Counted from the first letter of the stretch, positions 38,366 through 50,650 are shown. The stretch: 64,000 nucleotides of DNA from Sphagnum compactum (GCA_965153455.1 OZ234494.1:9796001-9860000); one strand, 5' to 3'. Program-made: numbers and translations. The notes: generated from the letters alone by a model not told the origin.

Positions 38366-39304
38366 AATAAGTTGTTGATTTTATGAATTGTTGAACCTGG
38401 TGTTTTCTCTTCTCCATGATTCTTTGTATTCCTTCACTTTATGTACCCATCAAAGTCACAAACTGTGTATTCCGATCACCCTAAAACCTAAAACCCTAAA
38501 CTCATCACCCCGCATTTTGCTTTTTGAAATGCCCGTGCTGATACCTGTCGGGTATCATGGTAAATTTTTTTAAAAAATAAAAAAATAAAAGTCATCAATT
38601 TTAACGCTGGGCATTACCAAAATAACAGGCCCTTGGCCTCCAGTCTTGGGGGCCCATTATTATGTTGGGAATGCCCCCGCCGTAGGGCATTACCCTACTC
38701 TCTACCCCTCAGATATGTCAAATTTGGACCCAAGTCTGCACCCTGTTGATTTACTTACCTCCTGGGTCTCTCTGTTTTGTGCTTCGAGGCAGACTATGCC
38801 ATTCAAAATAATTTGTACCAAACATCCGCAACGTTCGTTTTTATTATATTAATTTTTGTGCGATGCAGAGCCCGTCGAGGTCCTTCCAGGTTATGAGAAG
38901 CATGCAATCATGCTGCTTGCTGCATTGTTGTAACAGCTTGTATTGTTTCTGGCAGCGAGAGAGGTTTGTCAATCCTCAGACATCTCGACTTACACAAACT
39001 TTGGGAGAGTCTCCTATCCTATCGCCTTGTTGACACTTTTCCCCGAGGCCAGAGAGTACTGGTTTGCAGATGGGGTTCTTAAGACAATACATAGAAAATG
39101 GAATTGTTATCAGGTGCTTTGATAAGTCAAGTTCAAGTTTCAAAGTCAAGTACTTTAAAAAGACCGCTACTTCCCTCCTAATGAAACAAACCCCTCAATT
39201 TTGGTGTTAAACTTAGTTTCATCCTGTCTTTCCATTTTCTTGAGCGCCTCCACTGCTGCCAGCCTGCCTACATATATGTTTTTCACTGCTGCTACATATA
39301 CAAC
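38366..39304. other. Non-coding stretch, no gene seen
   Basis: It includes a GGGTATCATGG/A-rich phrase (38548-38585) followed by a GC-rich segment with GGGCATTACC words. A similar GGGTATCATGG, A-run and TAATGCT order is at about 62893-62935, which suggests another dispersed family. Confidence 0.4.
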
Positions 39305-39480
39305 TAGCCTACTATTAATTAATTATTCTCAAACCTTGTGCATCAAATGCTGAGTTTGAGCATTTCATACTGAGATTTAATAAAATTTCCTTACATACTT
39401 TCGGGATACCACTGAAAGAGGGGATGGGGGTGAAAGGAGGCCCCAAGACAGGGTGAAGACGTGGTGACTTTGAAGATAAG
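39305..39480. repeat. Second copy of the hairpin-bearing dispersed repeat
   Basis: It matches the second module of the repeat at 405-570 over at least 140 bp, including AACCTTGTGCAT, AAATGCTGAGTTT, TTTAATAAAATTTCCTTACAT and ACTGAAAGAGGGGAT. The hairpin here has one arm change (7-bp arms instead of 9). Confidence 0.8.
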
Positions 39481-39818
39481 TCCATTGTATTGAAATGTTT
39501 GGGGTTCACTATCTTTTTTTTTGGGGGGCAATGTAAACAATCTTGAGGAACTTGGAATCTTGAAAATTTGGGACATTCCAAACAACCAAAACGGTAGTCT
39601 GATTTACGTGGATTTGCAAATGACCCACCCACCGCCAGATGAAGCATGAAAATATCTCTACGGTTGAGGATTGTTTGATTAATTTTGCTCGGAAAGTCTG
39701 TGTTATCAATCAAGTCCGATCAAGCACATATTATGCAGCCAGTAGTAAAAAGTATCACTTTAGAGACTTGTTTTAGTGTGTGTTTGTGTGTGAGCGCACT
39801 CACAGAGTGTCTTGGAGT

Positions 39819-40020
39819 GCCGACTTTTGCATGCTTGACCAACCCTCCCTCGTGGATATAATATAAATCAGTGACCCCACCGTTGTTGGACTGGTGAGTC
39901 GGTTTTGACTTACCAGACTGCCGACTTTTGCATGCTTATCACCCACCCCCATAGATATAATATAAATCAGTGACCTTACAGGAGTTGAACTGGTAAGGTA
40001 AGTCACTCTTCGCTTACCAG
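39819..40020. repeat. Two-copy tandem duplication, unit 101 nt
   Basis: GCCGACTTTTGCATGCTT (39819 and 39920) and ATATAATATAAATCAGTGACC are repeated head to tail with a 101-nt period. The copies differ at about a fifth of positions in the middle. Confidence 0.85.
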
Positions 40021-41509
40021 ACCCGTCCCAGTCTTCAAAGAAATTTAAAACTCACTTCCTAGTTGGGTCTGGGTATGAGGAGGTTTTTCTTTGCAAAATT
40101 CTTCTTCGCCAGACTCGTGGGAATACTTGTTTGTATAATGAAATTCATATTGGTATGAAAACTGGGTTTTGGTGCTAATATGATTGTTGCTTAGAAGCCA
40201 TGATTTAAAGTTGAAAAAAGTATTCAATCCTCTTCAACAACACTACTATACTCCAGTTCAACCTCACATGCATTGAGCAATTTTTGCTTCTTGGCTGAAA
40301 AATTCAGTGATATCCTTTTGGATTACATGATCAAGAATCGACAGGCTAGTTCTTATATGTATCATAGTTCTAGACTATTAAGGTTGCCTAGCCCAAGTTT
40401 ATGATGCCTTAAACTTGTTCAAATTCTAGCAAGACTAACTTAGATGTGCTTCATCTCAAGTTGTCAGCCTATACCGTTCCAAACTTGTTTTCCAAGGAAT
40501 CCAATAAGAACAAAACATGCTTTCATGGTTTTTCTACCAAGTGAGTGGACACATTACATCTTTCAAAGATACCACAAGTTGACAAAACAAAGATACCTCA
40601 AAAATGAGAAATGTCTCACTTAGTATAAAAATATTCTTCCATATTCACTTGTGCATAGAACACTCACACATACATGGTGTACCAACAACTCTACCCATGT
40701 ATTCTTGTTGTGTAAGCTTCACCAAGATGGCCTTAAACCTTGAAACCAACACATTTGACAACAACCCCTAATCATGAGTTTGGTTCAACACACATTGTTA
40801 AACTATGAGATTTAAAGGTTCTATAACAACTCAAGCAATAGCTAGCCCAAGTCAAGCCACTAAAAATGTGCACTTGAAGTTGCGAAGATTGTTCCTATCC
40901 TAGATGTTAATTGCATCAACATATATAAAAGTTTTCTCAAATAAGACAACCTTTGAAGGAATGAAATTTTCATTAGTGTCTTCAATTTGCGATGTGGGCA
41001 AATAAGCTTCCACATATGCATTATCCTGTTGTTGCTACCTTTTAGCTGAATTCTTAAACATCTTTCAATGGAACCTTTTGCATCTCTCGAGAAACTTTTT
41101 CTTCAATAGTTGCACATTAAGAATATTTTTCACATAAGATGGTCAAAATATCATAAAAAATTATGTTTTTTTTTTTTTTTTTTTTTTTTTGTGATTGCAA
41201 CTTTGCAATTATAAAAAAAAATTCCCAAAAAATAAATAAAATTTGAATTATGATATTCACATGGTGATTTTTCAAAGTTGCAAGGCTTCAATTTTAAGCA
41301 TTGTCCACTCCTTAAGTGGCTCCGTCTTTGTTTTTTGATACTGTAAAGCCCTGTTTCGTCCCCAATTTGAGTGTGGGTGGTAAAGTGAGCAAAACTGGGT
41401 AGTACAATTTAATTGAAACTGAGTATCAGTTCCCAAGATTTGCAGGATTTTATTCTGACAAGACTTTGATTTGATGAAGAGTTCAGTCGGCAGTATAAGG
41501 GCTCAGGTA
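40021..41509. other. Non-coding stretch with a long poly-T run
   Basis: No gene seen. A T run of 26 bases lies at 41165-41190, followed shortly by an A run, so the two could fold back. Confidence 0.45.
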
Positions 41510-41768
41510 GGGCAAATCCAAAACAGGGGATGAAACTCCACTGTCATAACAAGCACCCCTCCCCCACCTTACACTAGTTTGGTTCCCTCTTGATGTTGTG
41601 TATTGTTTTCATCGTACTTTTAAATTTATCCCCAATTTCGGGCAAATTCAAAACTGGGGACGAAAATCCTCTGACAACAAATATCATAGAAAGCCCACTA
41701 GTTTGATACCCTCTTGATTTTGTGTGTATTATTTCCATCATGACTTTTGAATTCACCCCCAGTTTTGA
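41510..41768. repeat. Two-copy tandem duplication, unit 130 nt
   Basis: Units start GGGCAAATyCAAAAC (41510 and 41640), continue with ACTAGTTTGrTwCCCTCTTGAT and end with TTCAyCCCCAGTTTTG-like sequence. A third, more diverged match to the CCCCAATTTGAGT/AAAACTGGG words begins at about 41359. Confidence 0.75.
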
Positions 41769-41867
41769 CAAAACTGGGCTCAGTACTCCCAGTTTGAGGT
41801 ACTTTGAGGTGAACACTACTAATAACTATGAAAGATATATGTAGTTAGTTAGCTTCGCAATTTATGC

Positions 41868-42305
41868 ACACCTAATAACGTCCCTAAATTAGGTTAAATT
41901 ATTAATAACATCCCTAAATTGAGGTTAAATAAATAATAACGTTCTTAAATTGAGGTTAAATTTGATAACATCCCTAAATTAAGGTTAAATTATTTGTATC
42001 CTCCCTAATTGAGGTTAAATGACTAAAACATCCCTAAATTGAGGTTAAATGATTAAGAACATCCGTAAATTGAGGTTAAATGATCAATAACATCCTTAAA
42101 TTGAGGTTAAATGATTAATAACATCCCTAAATTGAGGTTAAATGATTAATAACATCCCTAAATTGAGGTTAAATGATTAATAACATCCCTAAATTGAGGT
42201 TAAATTATATTAATAACATCCCTAAATTGAGGTTAAATCATTAATAACATCCCTAAATTGAGGTTAAATCATTAATAACATCCCTAATAATTTAACCTCA
42301 ATTTA
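41868..42305. repeat. Minisatellite, 31-bp unit, about 14 copies, with an inverted terminal unit
   Basis: The unit is AATAACATCCCTAAATTGAG followed by GTTAAATGATT. The central and right-hand copies are almost identical and the left-hand ones more diverged. At the right end (42288-42305) the sequence turns round: ATTTAACCTCAATTTA is the reverse complement of the unit core. Confidence 0.95.
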
Positions 42306-42339
42306 ACCCAACATTCCTAATAATTTATGTGCCCAAGGT

Positions 42340-42880
42340 GAAGAAAAAAAATTCTCAAGAAGAAAAACAACACATACATACACACACAAATTCTGAAAGA
42401 TGAAAACAAAACTGACCATTCCTCCTCTGAGCATACGACTGGCGAGAGAGAGAGAGCGATTGATTTCATGATGAAGCTCAGACGAGGCCAAATAGAGCTG
42501 CCATAGCATGTGTGGTTTCTGCCGGAGATCAGAGAGAGAGAGAGACAGAAACAACAAATTGTGAATAGATCGGAAGTAGAAGAAGCAAAGCATGGAAGAA
42601 GCAGAAGAAGAACAACACCAAGCCCAAAATCAAGTCGGCTCCACTGACTAACTGACTACCCCCCTTCCCCAACCCCTCGCTTGCCCGCCCCCCAGGCCCT
42701 CCTGACTCGTGACGTAAAATCCACAACAACTTGCCGGACATGAATTTGGGTTGGTTGGCCGACCCATAAGCCCCCGCCCCCCTTCTTCACCCGAGCCCTT
42801 GAACTTTCAGTCAAAGTATATTTTACAAACACCCAAAACTGGCGGTGCCGGTCGGTCATTTCTTTTATGATTACAAAAAC
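42340..42880 (-). promoter_or_regulatory. CpG- and GA-rich island, promoter or 5' leader like
   Basis: The base composition rises sharply in G+C and CpG, with GAGAGAGAGAG runs at 42445-42460 and 42530-42545 (CT on the minus strand) and clusters of CCGCCCC-type words. This is the same kind of sequence that covers the start of the gene at 2.0-4.5 kb. No coding exon could be linked to it on either side, so it may be an orphan promoter, a non-coding RNA start or the leader of a lost gene. Strand is a guess from the CT-rich reading. Confidence 0.35.
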
Positions 42881-42999
42881 ATGGGGGGGGGATCCAAACC
42901 GTGTGATATGCTCTTGTGATATGACACTGAACTTATGAACATTTTAGAGTATGATCGCTTTGAGAAATGGACCCTAGTAGCTTGGCCATTTCTTTACTA

Positions 43000-43242
43000 G
43001 TTTATAAATAAATAAAAATAAATAAATAAATATGTATGTTGTAGAAATGTTGAAATTTTCAAGAATATTTTTTTTAAACGAAAATCATTTTGTGAAGGAA
43101 ATTTGATAAGTTTTTGATTGAAGAAGTATTCGAGAATATCTATTATTTCAACATGTAGTCATTTTTTCAAAATTAGTTAGTTATTTTTCGTATGCAATTG
43201 CATTGGTTGTCAAATTTATTTATTTATTTATTTATTTATGTT
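43000..43242. repeat. Inverted pair of AAAT/ATTT microsatellites
   Basis: An (AAAT)n run at 43003-43033 and a (TTTA)n run at 43218-43239 lie about 185 nt apart in opposite sense and could pair into a long AT stem. Confidence 0.6.
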
Positions 43243-43708
43243 GCTTTGGGGTCATTCAGTGATCTTTCTTTGAAGTTGAAACAAGATATATTTTAGTACA
43301 ATTGACAAGACCGTTGTCCAAATTTTTGTTAGCAATAAAGTTTGTGAACAAACCCTAAGATTTATTTGTGAGCTTGTTGTTGGTGCCTAGTCGAAGGTAA
43401 ACCAATTTGGTCGTATTTGTGAGTGAGTTCGTTAGCACAGCAACCACTTAATTACGAGCCCAGCCCACACACTCTGGAGGAGAGTTTGTTAGTGGCAAGT
43501 TAGTTAGTGATGAGCAATTGACCTTTTTGATCTGATTGCACAGACAAGACAAAGATAAGCTGCTTATTATTATTAGTGGAGGAAACTGGAAACCTCTAGA
43601 GCGGAACTTTCTCTTTCTCCAGTTCCCAATGTGCCCATAAGAGCTATACATCCATTTTCTCCTTCCACAAAAGATTTGCTCAAGGTTAAGTAAGTACTAA
43701 GTACCTAT

Positions 43709-44056
43709 AAGAAAGAAAGAAAGAAGGGGTGTGTCACACTGTGGCCTGGTCATTTACATTAAAGAAGTATCTTAAGGCAAAAGACGAATTTATCTATCGA
43801 AACTCGAATATTTCACCATGCAAAAATTATAATGTTCAAAAAATTTCTCCTTGAAACAAAACCAAAATCCTTCAAGATATTATAACTCTATAACTAATCT
43901 CAGGTTTCAACACAAGCCAAAATATTATGTTTCAAAAATCCTCATATAAAAATAAACCTATTGTTACCTAGGGGCCACCAAAATCCCTTCAGCTACTATA
44001 CTCTATAATGAATCCAAACACAATAATCGTTGCCTTGGTAGTATGCAAGGCCAATA
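43709..44056 (+). repeat. Left copy of a direct repeat of about 326 bp, preceded by a polypurine tract
   Basis: The repeat begins TGTGTCACACTGTGGCC at 43730 and ends near CAAGGCCAATAAAC. It is directly preceded by a purine-only tract ending GAAGGGG (43709-43729). The second copy is at 45412-45736. The TG start and the polypurine tract are features of an LTR. No internal protein domain lies between the copies. Confidence 0.65.
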
Positions 44057-45411
44057 AACTTCCAAAAGCAATATTTACTTTTTTCTGAATTAGCAAAGTA
44101 CCACCAAAACAAAACACAGATTGAATCAAAATAGATGATACCCACAACCTTGCGCAATTGGTGAGTTGCAATTACATTCATGATATTATTATGACCTTTT
44201 TTAGTGTTATGTTTTAAGCACATGGCCTTCATGTTCTTTGCTTCTAGTTTCCTTTTACTCAATTAAAATGAGAACCAAAATCATTGATAATATTAGAGCA
44301 TCTCTATGGCCACTCCCTATTTGAGAATCCACCAATGTTTGCCGTATCCAACCTAAAGTGTCCATTATTTCCCCATCCCCACTCATGGACATGGTTTCTT
44401 TTTTCAACTTTTTTGATATGAAAAATTTTGACAATTTTTTTTCCCAAAAAATAGCAAAATTAGTCAAGTTCGTAACAACAACAACAACAAAAAAAAAAAC
44501 TTATTTTCCCCAATCTTTTTGTTGAAAAATGACAAAATTTGTTGGAAAACAAAAACTGCACATAAAATACTCTGTAAAGGGTATTATATTGGTATGGGTG
44601 AAGATGTTGGACAATAGTGAAATGCAAAAGAAAGAGGCAAGTAATAGCCAACTACCTTGTACAGAGAATGCAGATGCTTCAACCCCAAGCTGCCTTGCAA
44701 AAGCATATCTCTATTTTTTCAAATTATAATTCTCTTAGTTAATTACGTGAACATTTACAGTAAAAAGAATTGATTGAGGGACTTAGTGTGCAACCCATTG
44801 TCTGATTAATTTATTAATCACCGATTAGTGGGGAGAGCACTGGTATTGTTAGAAAATTAGAATCCAAAACTAAGGGTTCACTGATGAAGTGGCAGCATAT
44901 GTTGTTAAATGTGAAAACGGTGACGATTGTCATCCAAAATTGATAAGCCAATTGATGGCCTATGTGATAATTGTTTTCAATTATGGGTAAAATGGGCATG
45001 TGTGGAGTTTGCTTCTTCATGACGATTTGTCATAAGCTTTTGGCAACTGGAATATCAATCAATTTTTGTCTCTCATCAAATGCTGGCTTGTATCCAGTGA
45101 AAGTTAGAATTGGGTCATACATGGTACCACTTCAGAACAATATCTTGTGCTTATCGATAGCATCATCATAATCAATTTGAGCTTGTGGCAAATTAGCTTT
45201 TTTGGGTGGATTTGTGAAATTTCTCATTGATGAAATTCGATATCCAAACTCGCAGCTGATTGCAGTATTGCAGAGTAGTTTGAAAAGTACGACACTTGGG
45301 GGTGCATACTTGGAAAAGGGACCGCTTGTTGGTTTCTTCTAAAGCCCACTCTCCCTCACCCTTATAATTGATTAATTAATTATGTCCATCTTTGACCATA
45401 TGAACAAGGAG
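44057..45411. other. Segment between the direct repeats, no gene seen
   Basis: 1.35 kb of AT-rich DNA. Short open frames show no domain. If the flanking repeats are LTRs, this would be the internal part of a small non-autonomous element. I did not find a primer-binding site. Confidence 0.4.
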
Positions 45412-45736
45412 TGTGTCACACTCTGGCCATAAAAACTTATCTTAAGGCAAAAGAAGAATTATGGAAACTCAAATATTTCACCATGCAAAAATATAAGCTT
45501 CAAAAAATCCTCTAACATAAACCCAAAATCCTTCAAGATATTATAACTCTATAACTAATCTCAGGTTTCAACACAAGCCCAAATATCATCTTTAGAAAAA
45601 TCCTCATATCAAAATAGACCTATTACCTAAGGGCCAATTTAATCCCTTAATCTACTAGGGTTTAGGGTTCTAAACCCTAGAATTCTCTAGAATGCATCTA
45701 AACAGAAAATCCTTGCCTTGGTAGGCAAGGCCAACA
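45412..45736 (+). repeat. Right copy of the direct repeat of about 326 bp
   Basis: About 80% identical to 43730-44056 by eye, with the same order of blocks (CTTAAGGCAAAAGA, TATTTCACCATGCAAAAAT, CAAAATCCTTCAAGATATTA, CTCAGGTTTCAACACAAGCC, CCTTGCCTTGGTAG). It contains a telobox hairpin that the left copy lacks: CTAGGGTTTAG (45655-45665) and CTAAACCCTAG (45670-45680) with a 4-nt loop. Confidence 0.75.
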
Positions 45737-48700
45737 AGTGTTACTTGTGACAAAATGAATCCCTCCTCTCTGGAGGTTGATTGTTCACTCTTTCGTATTT
45801 TCTAGGTATGGGCTGCATTTGGAGCATAGTATTTTGCTATCTAATTATGAATGGAATAAAATGTTATCATCTACCCTTAATGTAAATATAAGTGAAATAA
45901 AAATCTCAAATTATATTTCTCGGTGCCTTTTTATTTTATTAATATTTTCAAGCTTGGGTGTAAGGCTGTTCCTAATTTATTTTCTAGACGGCTATTAATT
46001 TCACCTCGAAAGAAAGAGATGAAACAACATATTTTAATTTTGAACTGATGTCAATTTTGGTAAATATGTACTTAAGTGACTCCGCAATGGTCCCTGTGGG
46101 TTGTGATAATGGATCGATGTGAACTGCAAACACACAATCAACGAGAAAGTAGTAGTCAGGTACACACACACAACTTACACCTTGGAAGGAAACAATTTTT
46201 AAAAAATAAATAAATCATGAATTTTGTGTTGTTTCCTTCAGGCAAGTTGCTGACAGACAGACAGGACTCTGCAAGTAACATGCCAATGTACATTCAGACC
46301 AGTTCCATCCCTTTGTTGATTGAGTGAAGATGGGAGAGGGGGGGGTGTGGGGCGGGGCGGCAAATGAATTATAAATGTGAGGCTAGCCAAGTCCTTCCCA
46401 TCCTGTGCCCCACACCAACTGAAGAATCATCTAGTTGACGGGGGATGAGCATTTTGCTGTTTGTGATGTGTAAAGCACCAAAGCAAACGACAGCAATAAC
46501 ATCATCAACAACAGAAGGTTTAGTTGGGTAGTTGGTTGGACCAGCAACCCACATATTATAAAAGGAACAAGAAGAAGAAGAAGAAGAAGAAAATAAAAAG
46601 GAATAAATTAATAATAAAAAATACTCAGAATAAAACACCCAGCTAGCCTGCCAAATTTGTTGTCATGCAGTTGTAGGGCAATGTAAGAGAAGCATGTAAG
46701 GGACATGAAAGGGAAAGCTTTTAGCAGAATTTAGATAGGTGTAAGTAAGTAGTACTTACATGATTTGAGAGAAAGCTCAATTGTGGGAGCCCTGGAAGAT
46801 TTAGAAGCAAGTAAGTATATATATATATATATATGTCCATGGCTCCTCTTGACTGCTGCACTTGATGTGCAAAAACACTCCTCATTTGAATTAGTTGGCT
46901 CCCTTGCTCATGGCGCATGTGTGTTGAGAATTTTACCAATGCAATAGTTTCAATTGCAATCTAGTTTTACTCCCAAGTTTGTGACAGTTCAAAGCTGCTC
47001 CAATACTATTCATGTAGCATTAGCCGCAACCTTTTGTGGATTAATTCACAAACTTTAGATTAACTGTGTAAACCCAACTCAACAACTTCTCAAATACTAA
47101 GCGTTCTATTGGATTAAGTACAATGCATTTTGTAATTGCTTGAAAAATTACAAGCGTTTGTTGTGCAATTAACGTGCCGCATGTAGGTTAAGTTTTGTTC
47201 ATATTTCATTTACTTTATTTGGAACATGAATAAAACATATTATTTTTTCAGTTCATTCCTTTCACAACAAGGTTCTTGTTCTCTAGAGTCTTCATACAAA
47301 ATTTTGTTTTTGTCTAAAATCTTCACCACAAATGTTATCTACATGTGAAACCATCTTAAAGCATTCATTTGAAAGGAGTGGTATATACTGCTTGAAACAA
47401 ATTTCATATGTGTATGATAAAATGCACCAATTTAGGTTGTCCAAAGCCCTCTCCACCAAAGACCATTCCAATTACAACGACACCGGTTGGGAATACAAGG
47501 GCCCAATATAGCCCTTACGAAGTTGTGTAATGTACAAATGAATAATAAAACATGTATGTAATTATTAGGTCACAAAAGTCATATGCTTAAGTTCCTTACC
47601 ATATAGTATTATAAACTATGGTTGAATCATATTAACCTACTTGCACACAAATTACCATGTCAATCAAGGCAATTGAGAATTAAATCAAAGGGAAAAATTG
47701 TGTGAGAAAATGTCTTGGTGGAGGTTAACTTAATGTCTATTACCATCTCTACACATGTACAAAAAATTGAGGGAATTTGGCACCATATGTGGTGAGGAAT
47801 TTTGGCATCATGGGTTTTGCACACATCCATCTCAAGTAGGTGAATACAGTTTTAATGAGCTTGAAATGCAGATTTTTCAAAGCAATGGCAACTCGGCATT
47901 CTCTAAACCTATGAGCATAAACCATTGAGACTCGATCAATATACCTTTCATCAGTGTCCACCTTTCCTTGATCCAAATGGTGTGTACAAACTTTCTAGAT
48001 TTGCACTATGAGAAACTCTTCACACAAACATGGAATTGTCTTACATAAAATGAAGTCTGGAAACACCAGTGCAAAAGCAAAGGGTCTTTAAAATCATGCT
48101 TCAATAGTGGGACTTACTCAAGAGTGCAGAAAAACCATGGCATACAGTAAATAGCCTAGCAACAGACTTGTGAAGTGGCAGCAACAATCTAGTTCATGGG
48201 TCGGAGGCAGAGCCCACCAAGCTCATGAAAGAATCAAATAAAACCATGACAGAAATTTACATTCCTACCGATTTGTGCACCAACTGGACTTTCATAGTGT
48301 AGGATGTCATAAAAAGTGAAGACAATGATAAGTAGCAAGCTGTGAAGATGGTTTTGTTACAAGTGGCCTAGAGCTTACTTGCACATTGCCCAGAATGAAA
48401 TTTTCCCACCTTCCCTCTTCAAGTCTAATTTGTACAACAAACACCTGCACCAGATTCAAAAACCAAATGTGATCGTTGTTGCACTTGTCTTGGTACTTGT
48501 ATTCATCTTACATAATCCTTGACTATTCAGCAAAATCAATTCCACTACTTTCAATTCATCACGATTGTCTGCTCATTCACAGCACTTGGTTTAGAATCAA
48601 TATTAAGAAAAATGACAAGGATGATGATGATGATGATGATGATGCAATGGTTGTTGATGTCCACAAGGTTAAATAAAACATTGATGTACTTGACACATTA

Positions 48701-49905
48701 TCCTGTTTCTCAAACACATGGATATATACAACTTGTGAAGTACACAGAAATGTCTTCTCCTCCAATTATGCAAAGTCCCTTTTGATGACAACCATTTCAA
48801 TTCAGCTGAAAGTATAGAACCCTCATCAAGCTGAATCTATCACACACATCCCCCAAAACATTTCACTACCATCACAGTCACAAAGAAGTAGAAGAGTTGG
48901 AGCTCAATTCTGGCAGTTTGTAATCCATTTCCTTTTCACCGTTGCATGCATATTGATTCTCTGCTACTCAACACCAAGTGCAAAATCCTACACTAAGAAT
49001 TATACGTGAGATTCAAGTGCTTTGAACATCTGAAGGGACTCTCTCATAATCTAGCAGTTTTTTGGAGTATTAGATTTTGGCTGCAAGAATGGAAATATGG
49101 GCAACACATTATCACAAACTATGCAGGTATTCTTCTAAGGGATGTGCATAGATCATTCAGGATAGACAAGGAGGAGGAGATAGCATCCCAATGACCATTC
49201 TTCTCTTGTGTTCTCTATGAAATGAAATATATTTCAGGGATGATTCAAATTGTTGACATGAAAAAGACAAGTTCTACTGAAGCCAAAAGTGGAGTAAATG
49301 GGGAACTTGTGATGGGGGATTTTTTGAAAACTAGATTCAGCATGAAAATGTGAGTGAGGATTTTGCATTTACCTTTTTGCTGAAGCTAAGGAAAGAGGAG
49401 TGACACTTGATTGTCTTATTTTTGAAGATGAGAATTGAGGGAAGCTTTATGGAACTATTTTGAGGCAACAAGGAAGGGTCCATTGCATGAATTTTGTTGC
49501 TTTGTGTGCTTTGATTGTGTTATACAAGTGGGTGTTTATTTTCTTGCATTGACGCCAAGCCACCAAGATGAGGACAAATTTACAAAAACAACTATGGAGG
49601 AGATGCATGTGGGTGGGTTGCCAATGCTTGTGAGGAAGGATTTAAGGAGGTTGGTGATGGCATTGAGAAGGAGAGAATACACAAAGTTCTAGAGAAAATT
49701 AGTGAAGTTCTTCGAGTTGTGTGTTGATTTTTGATAGAGCTACAGCCAAAAGTCTTCCCATGATTCTTCACCTTCCTTCAAGCGAAAAGTCTGTTGCTGG
49801 CTTCTTCTTTTTCTTCTTCTTCCGATGATTATGATGATGATGATGATGAAGAGGAGGAGGAGGAGGAGAAGGAGGAAGAGGAGTTTCAGCCGCATCTCCA
49901 GGAGC
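45737..49905. other. Non-coding region with simple repeats
   Basis: No confident gene. It contains a G-run tract at 46339-46361, (AGA)n at 46570-46591, (TA)n at 46815-46834 and (GAT)n at 48621-48645. Plus-strand frames at 49006-49194 and 49435-49692 look somewhat coding-like (Trp- and Arg-containing, fewer simple repeats), but no splice chain or domain was found. Confidence 0.4.
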
Positions 49906-50465
49906 TCATGACATATCTCTTTTGGGAGTCTGCGGCAACTCGAGGAAGGATTCTGCGTCTTGTTGATACACTGGTTTTGGCAAAATGGGGTAAGTGTGAC
50001 GCGACGAACCTACAGGAGCTGCTGCGACCATTCTTGCCTCTTCCTCATTTCCAAAAGCCACCTGAATGGAATCATCACCAACCCATGAATCTTGTTCTTG
50101 TTCTTGTTCTTCCTTTTCCTTGCATGATCGATTGTTGCCATCAACGCTCTGAAACATCTCTATAAAGTCTTCTGGGTCTAGTACCATCCAAAATTCTCTC
50201 TGCAATTCGAAATTGTATTCTAGTGTCGTCCTTCATGAATTAGCAATGGAGATTTCGCAACAAGAAGCGAAGAAGAAGAAGAAGAAGAATAAGACGAAGA
50301 AGAACCAAGTCCTCTAGTGGAATTTTGGGATTCTCGGAGTCGGACGAATGACATGCGGCATGATGACACTACTGAATTGTTGTTGCAGCAACTGTTGTTG
50401 ATCACAAGATTCTGCGACAGTTTTACCATCGGAGACGAGCTCGGAACGTCCTTGAGTATCATCAT
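49906..50465 (-). CDS. Possible small acidic/Ser-rich protein, two exons, head to head with the SLC4 gene
   Basis: Minus strand. Exon 1 is 50465-50262, starting at the Met-Met of MMILKDVPSSSPMVKLSQ. Exon 2 is 50199-49906 (TGCAG acceptor, CTTCTT/gttgcg donor, 62-nt intron). The join is in phase and gives 165 aa. Exon 1 ends in a Ser run. Exon 2 reads REFWMVLDPEDFIEMFQSVD, then Glu/Gln-rich sequence, and finishes with FLELPQTPKRDMS. The short intron and low-complexity parts make this model uncertain; without splicing the frame breaks. I do not recognise the family. Its start lies only about 50 nt from the longest possible start of the divergent transporter gene, which suggests a shared promoter. 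Confidence 0.4.
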
Positions 50466-50650
50466 CGCCTGCTGAGAAACAAAGCCTTCAAGGATCCAGA
50501 GGAAGAAAAACTCAAGCAATGCAGGTGCATTCAAATCTCTCTCTCTCTCGAGCTCTGCTTTCCTCAATGTTCTCCAGGACTTCAGTCAGTCTTGTAGTGT
50601 TCTTGTACAGCAAACTGTTTGGCACGAAGAAGTTGTTCTTCGCGCAAAAC
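50466..50650. promoter_or_regulatory. Short divergent intergenic region or shared leader
   Basis: Between the minus-strand ATG at 50465 and the second possible plus-strand ATG (50651) lies a CT-rich stretch (CTCTCTCTCTCTC at 50538-50550), typical of plant 5' leaders. If the plus-strand gene starts at 50651, this whole block is leader plus bidirectional promoter. No clear TATA box was seen. Confidence 0.35.

Noticed and set aside
48577-48765. Ser-run ORF at the (GAT)n microsatellite
   Set aside because: Pure simple-repeat translation.
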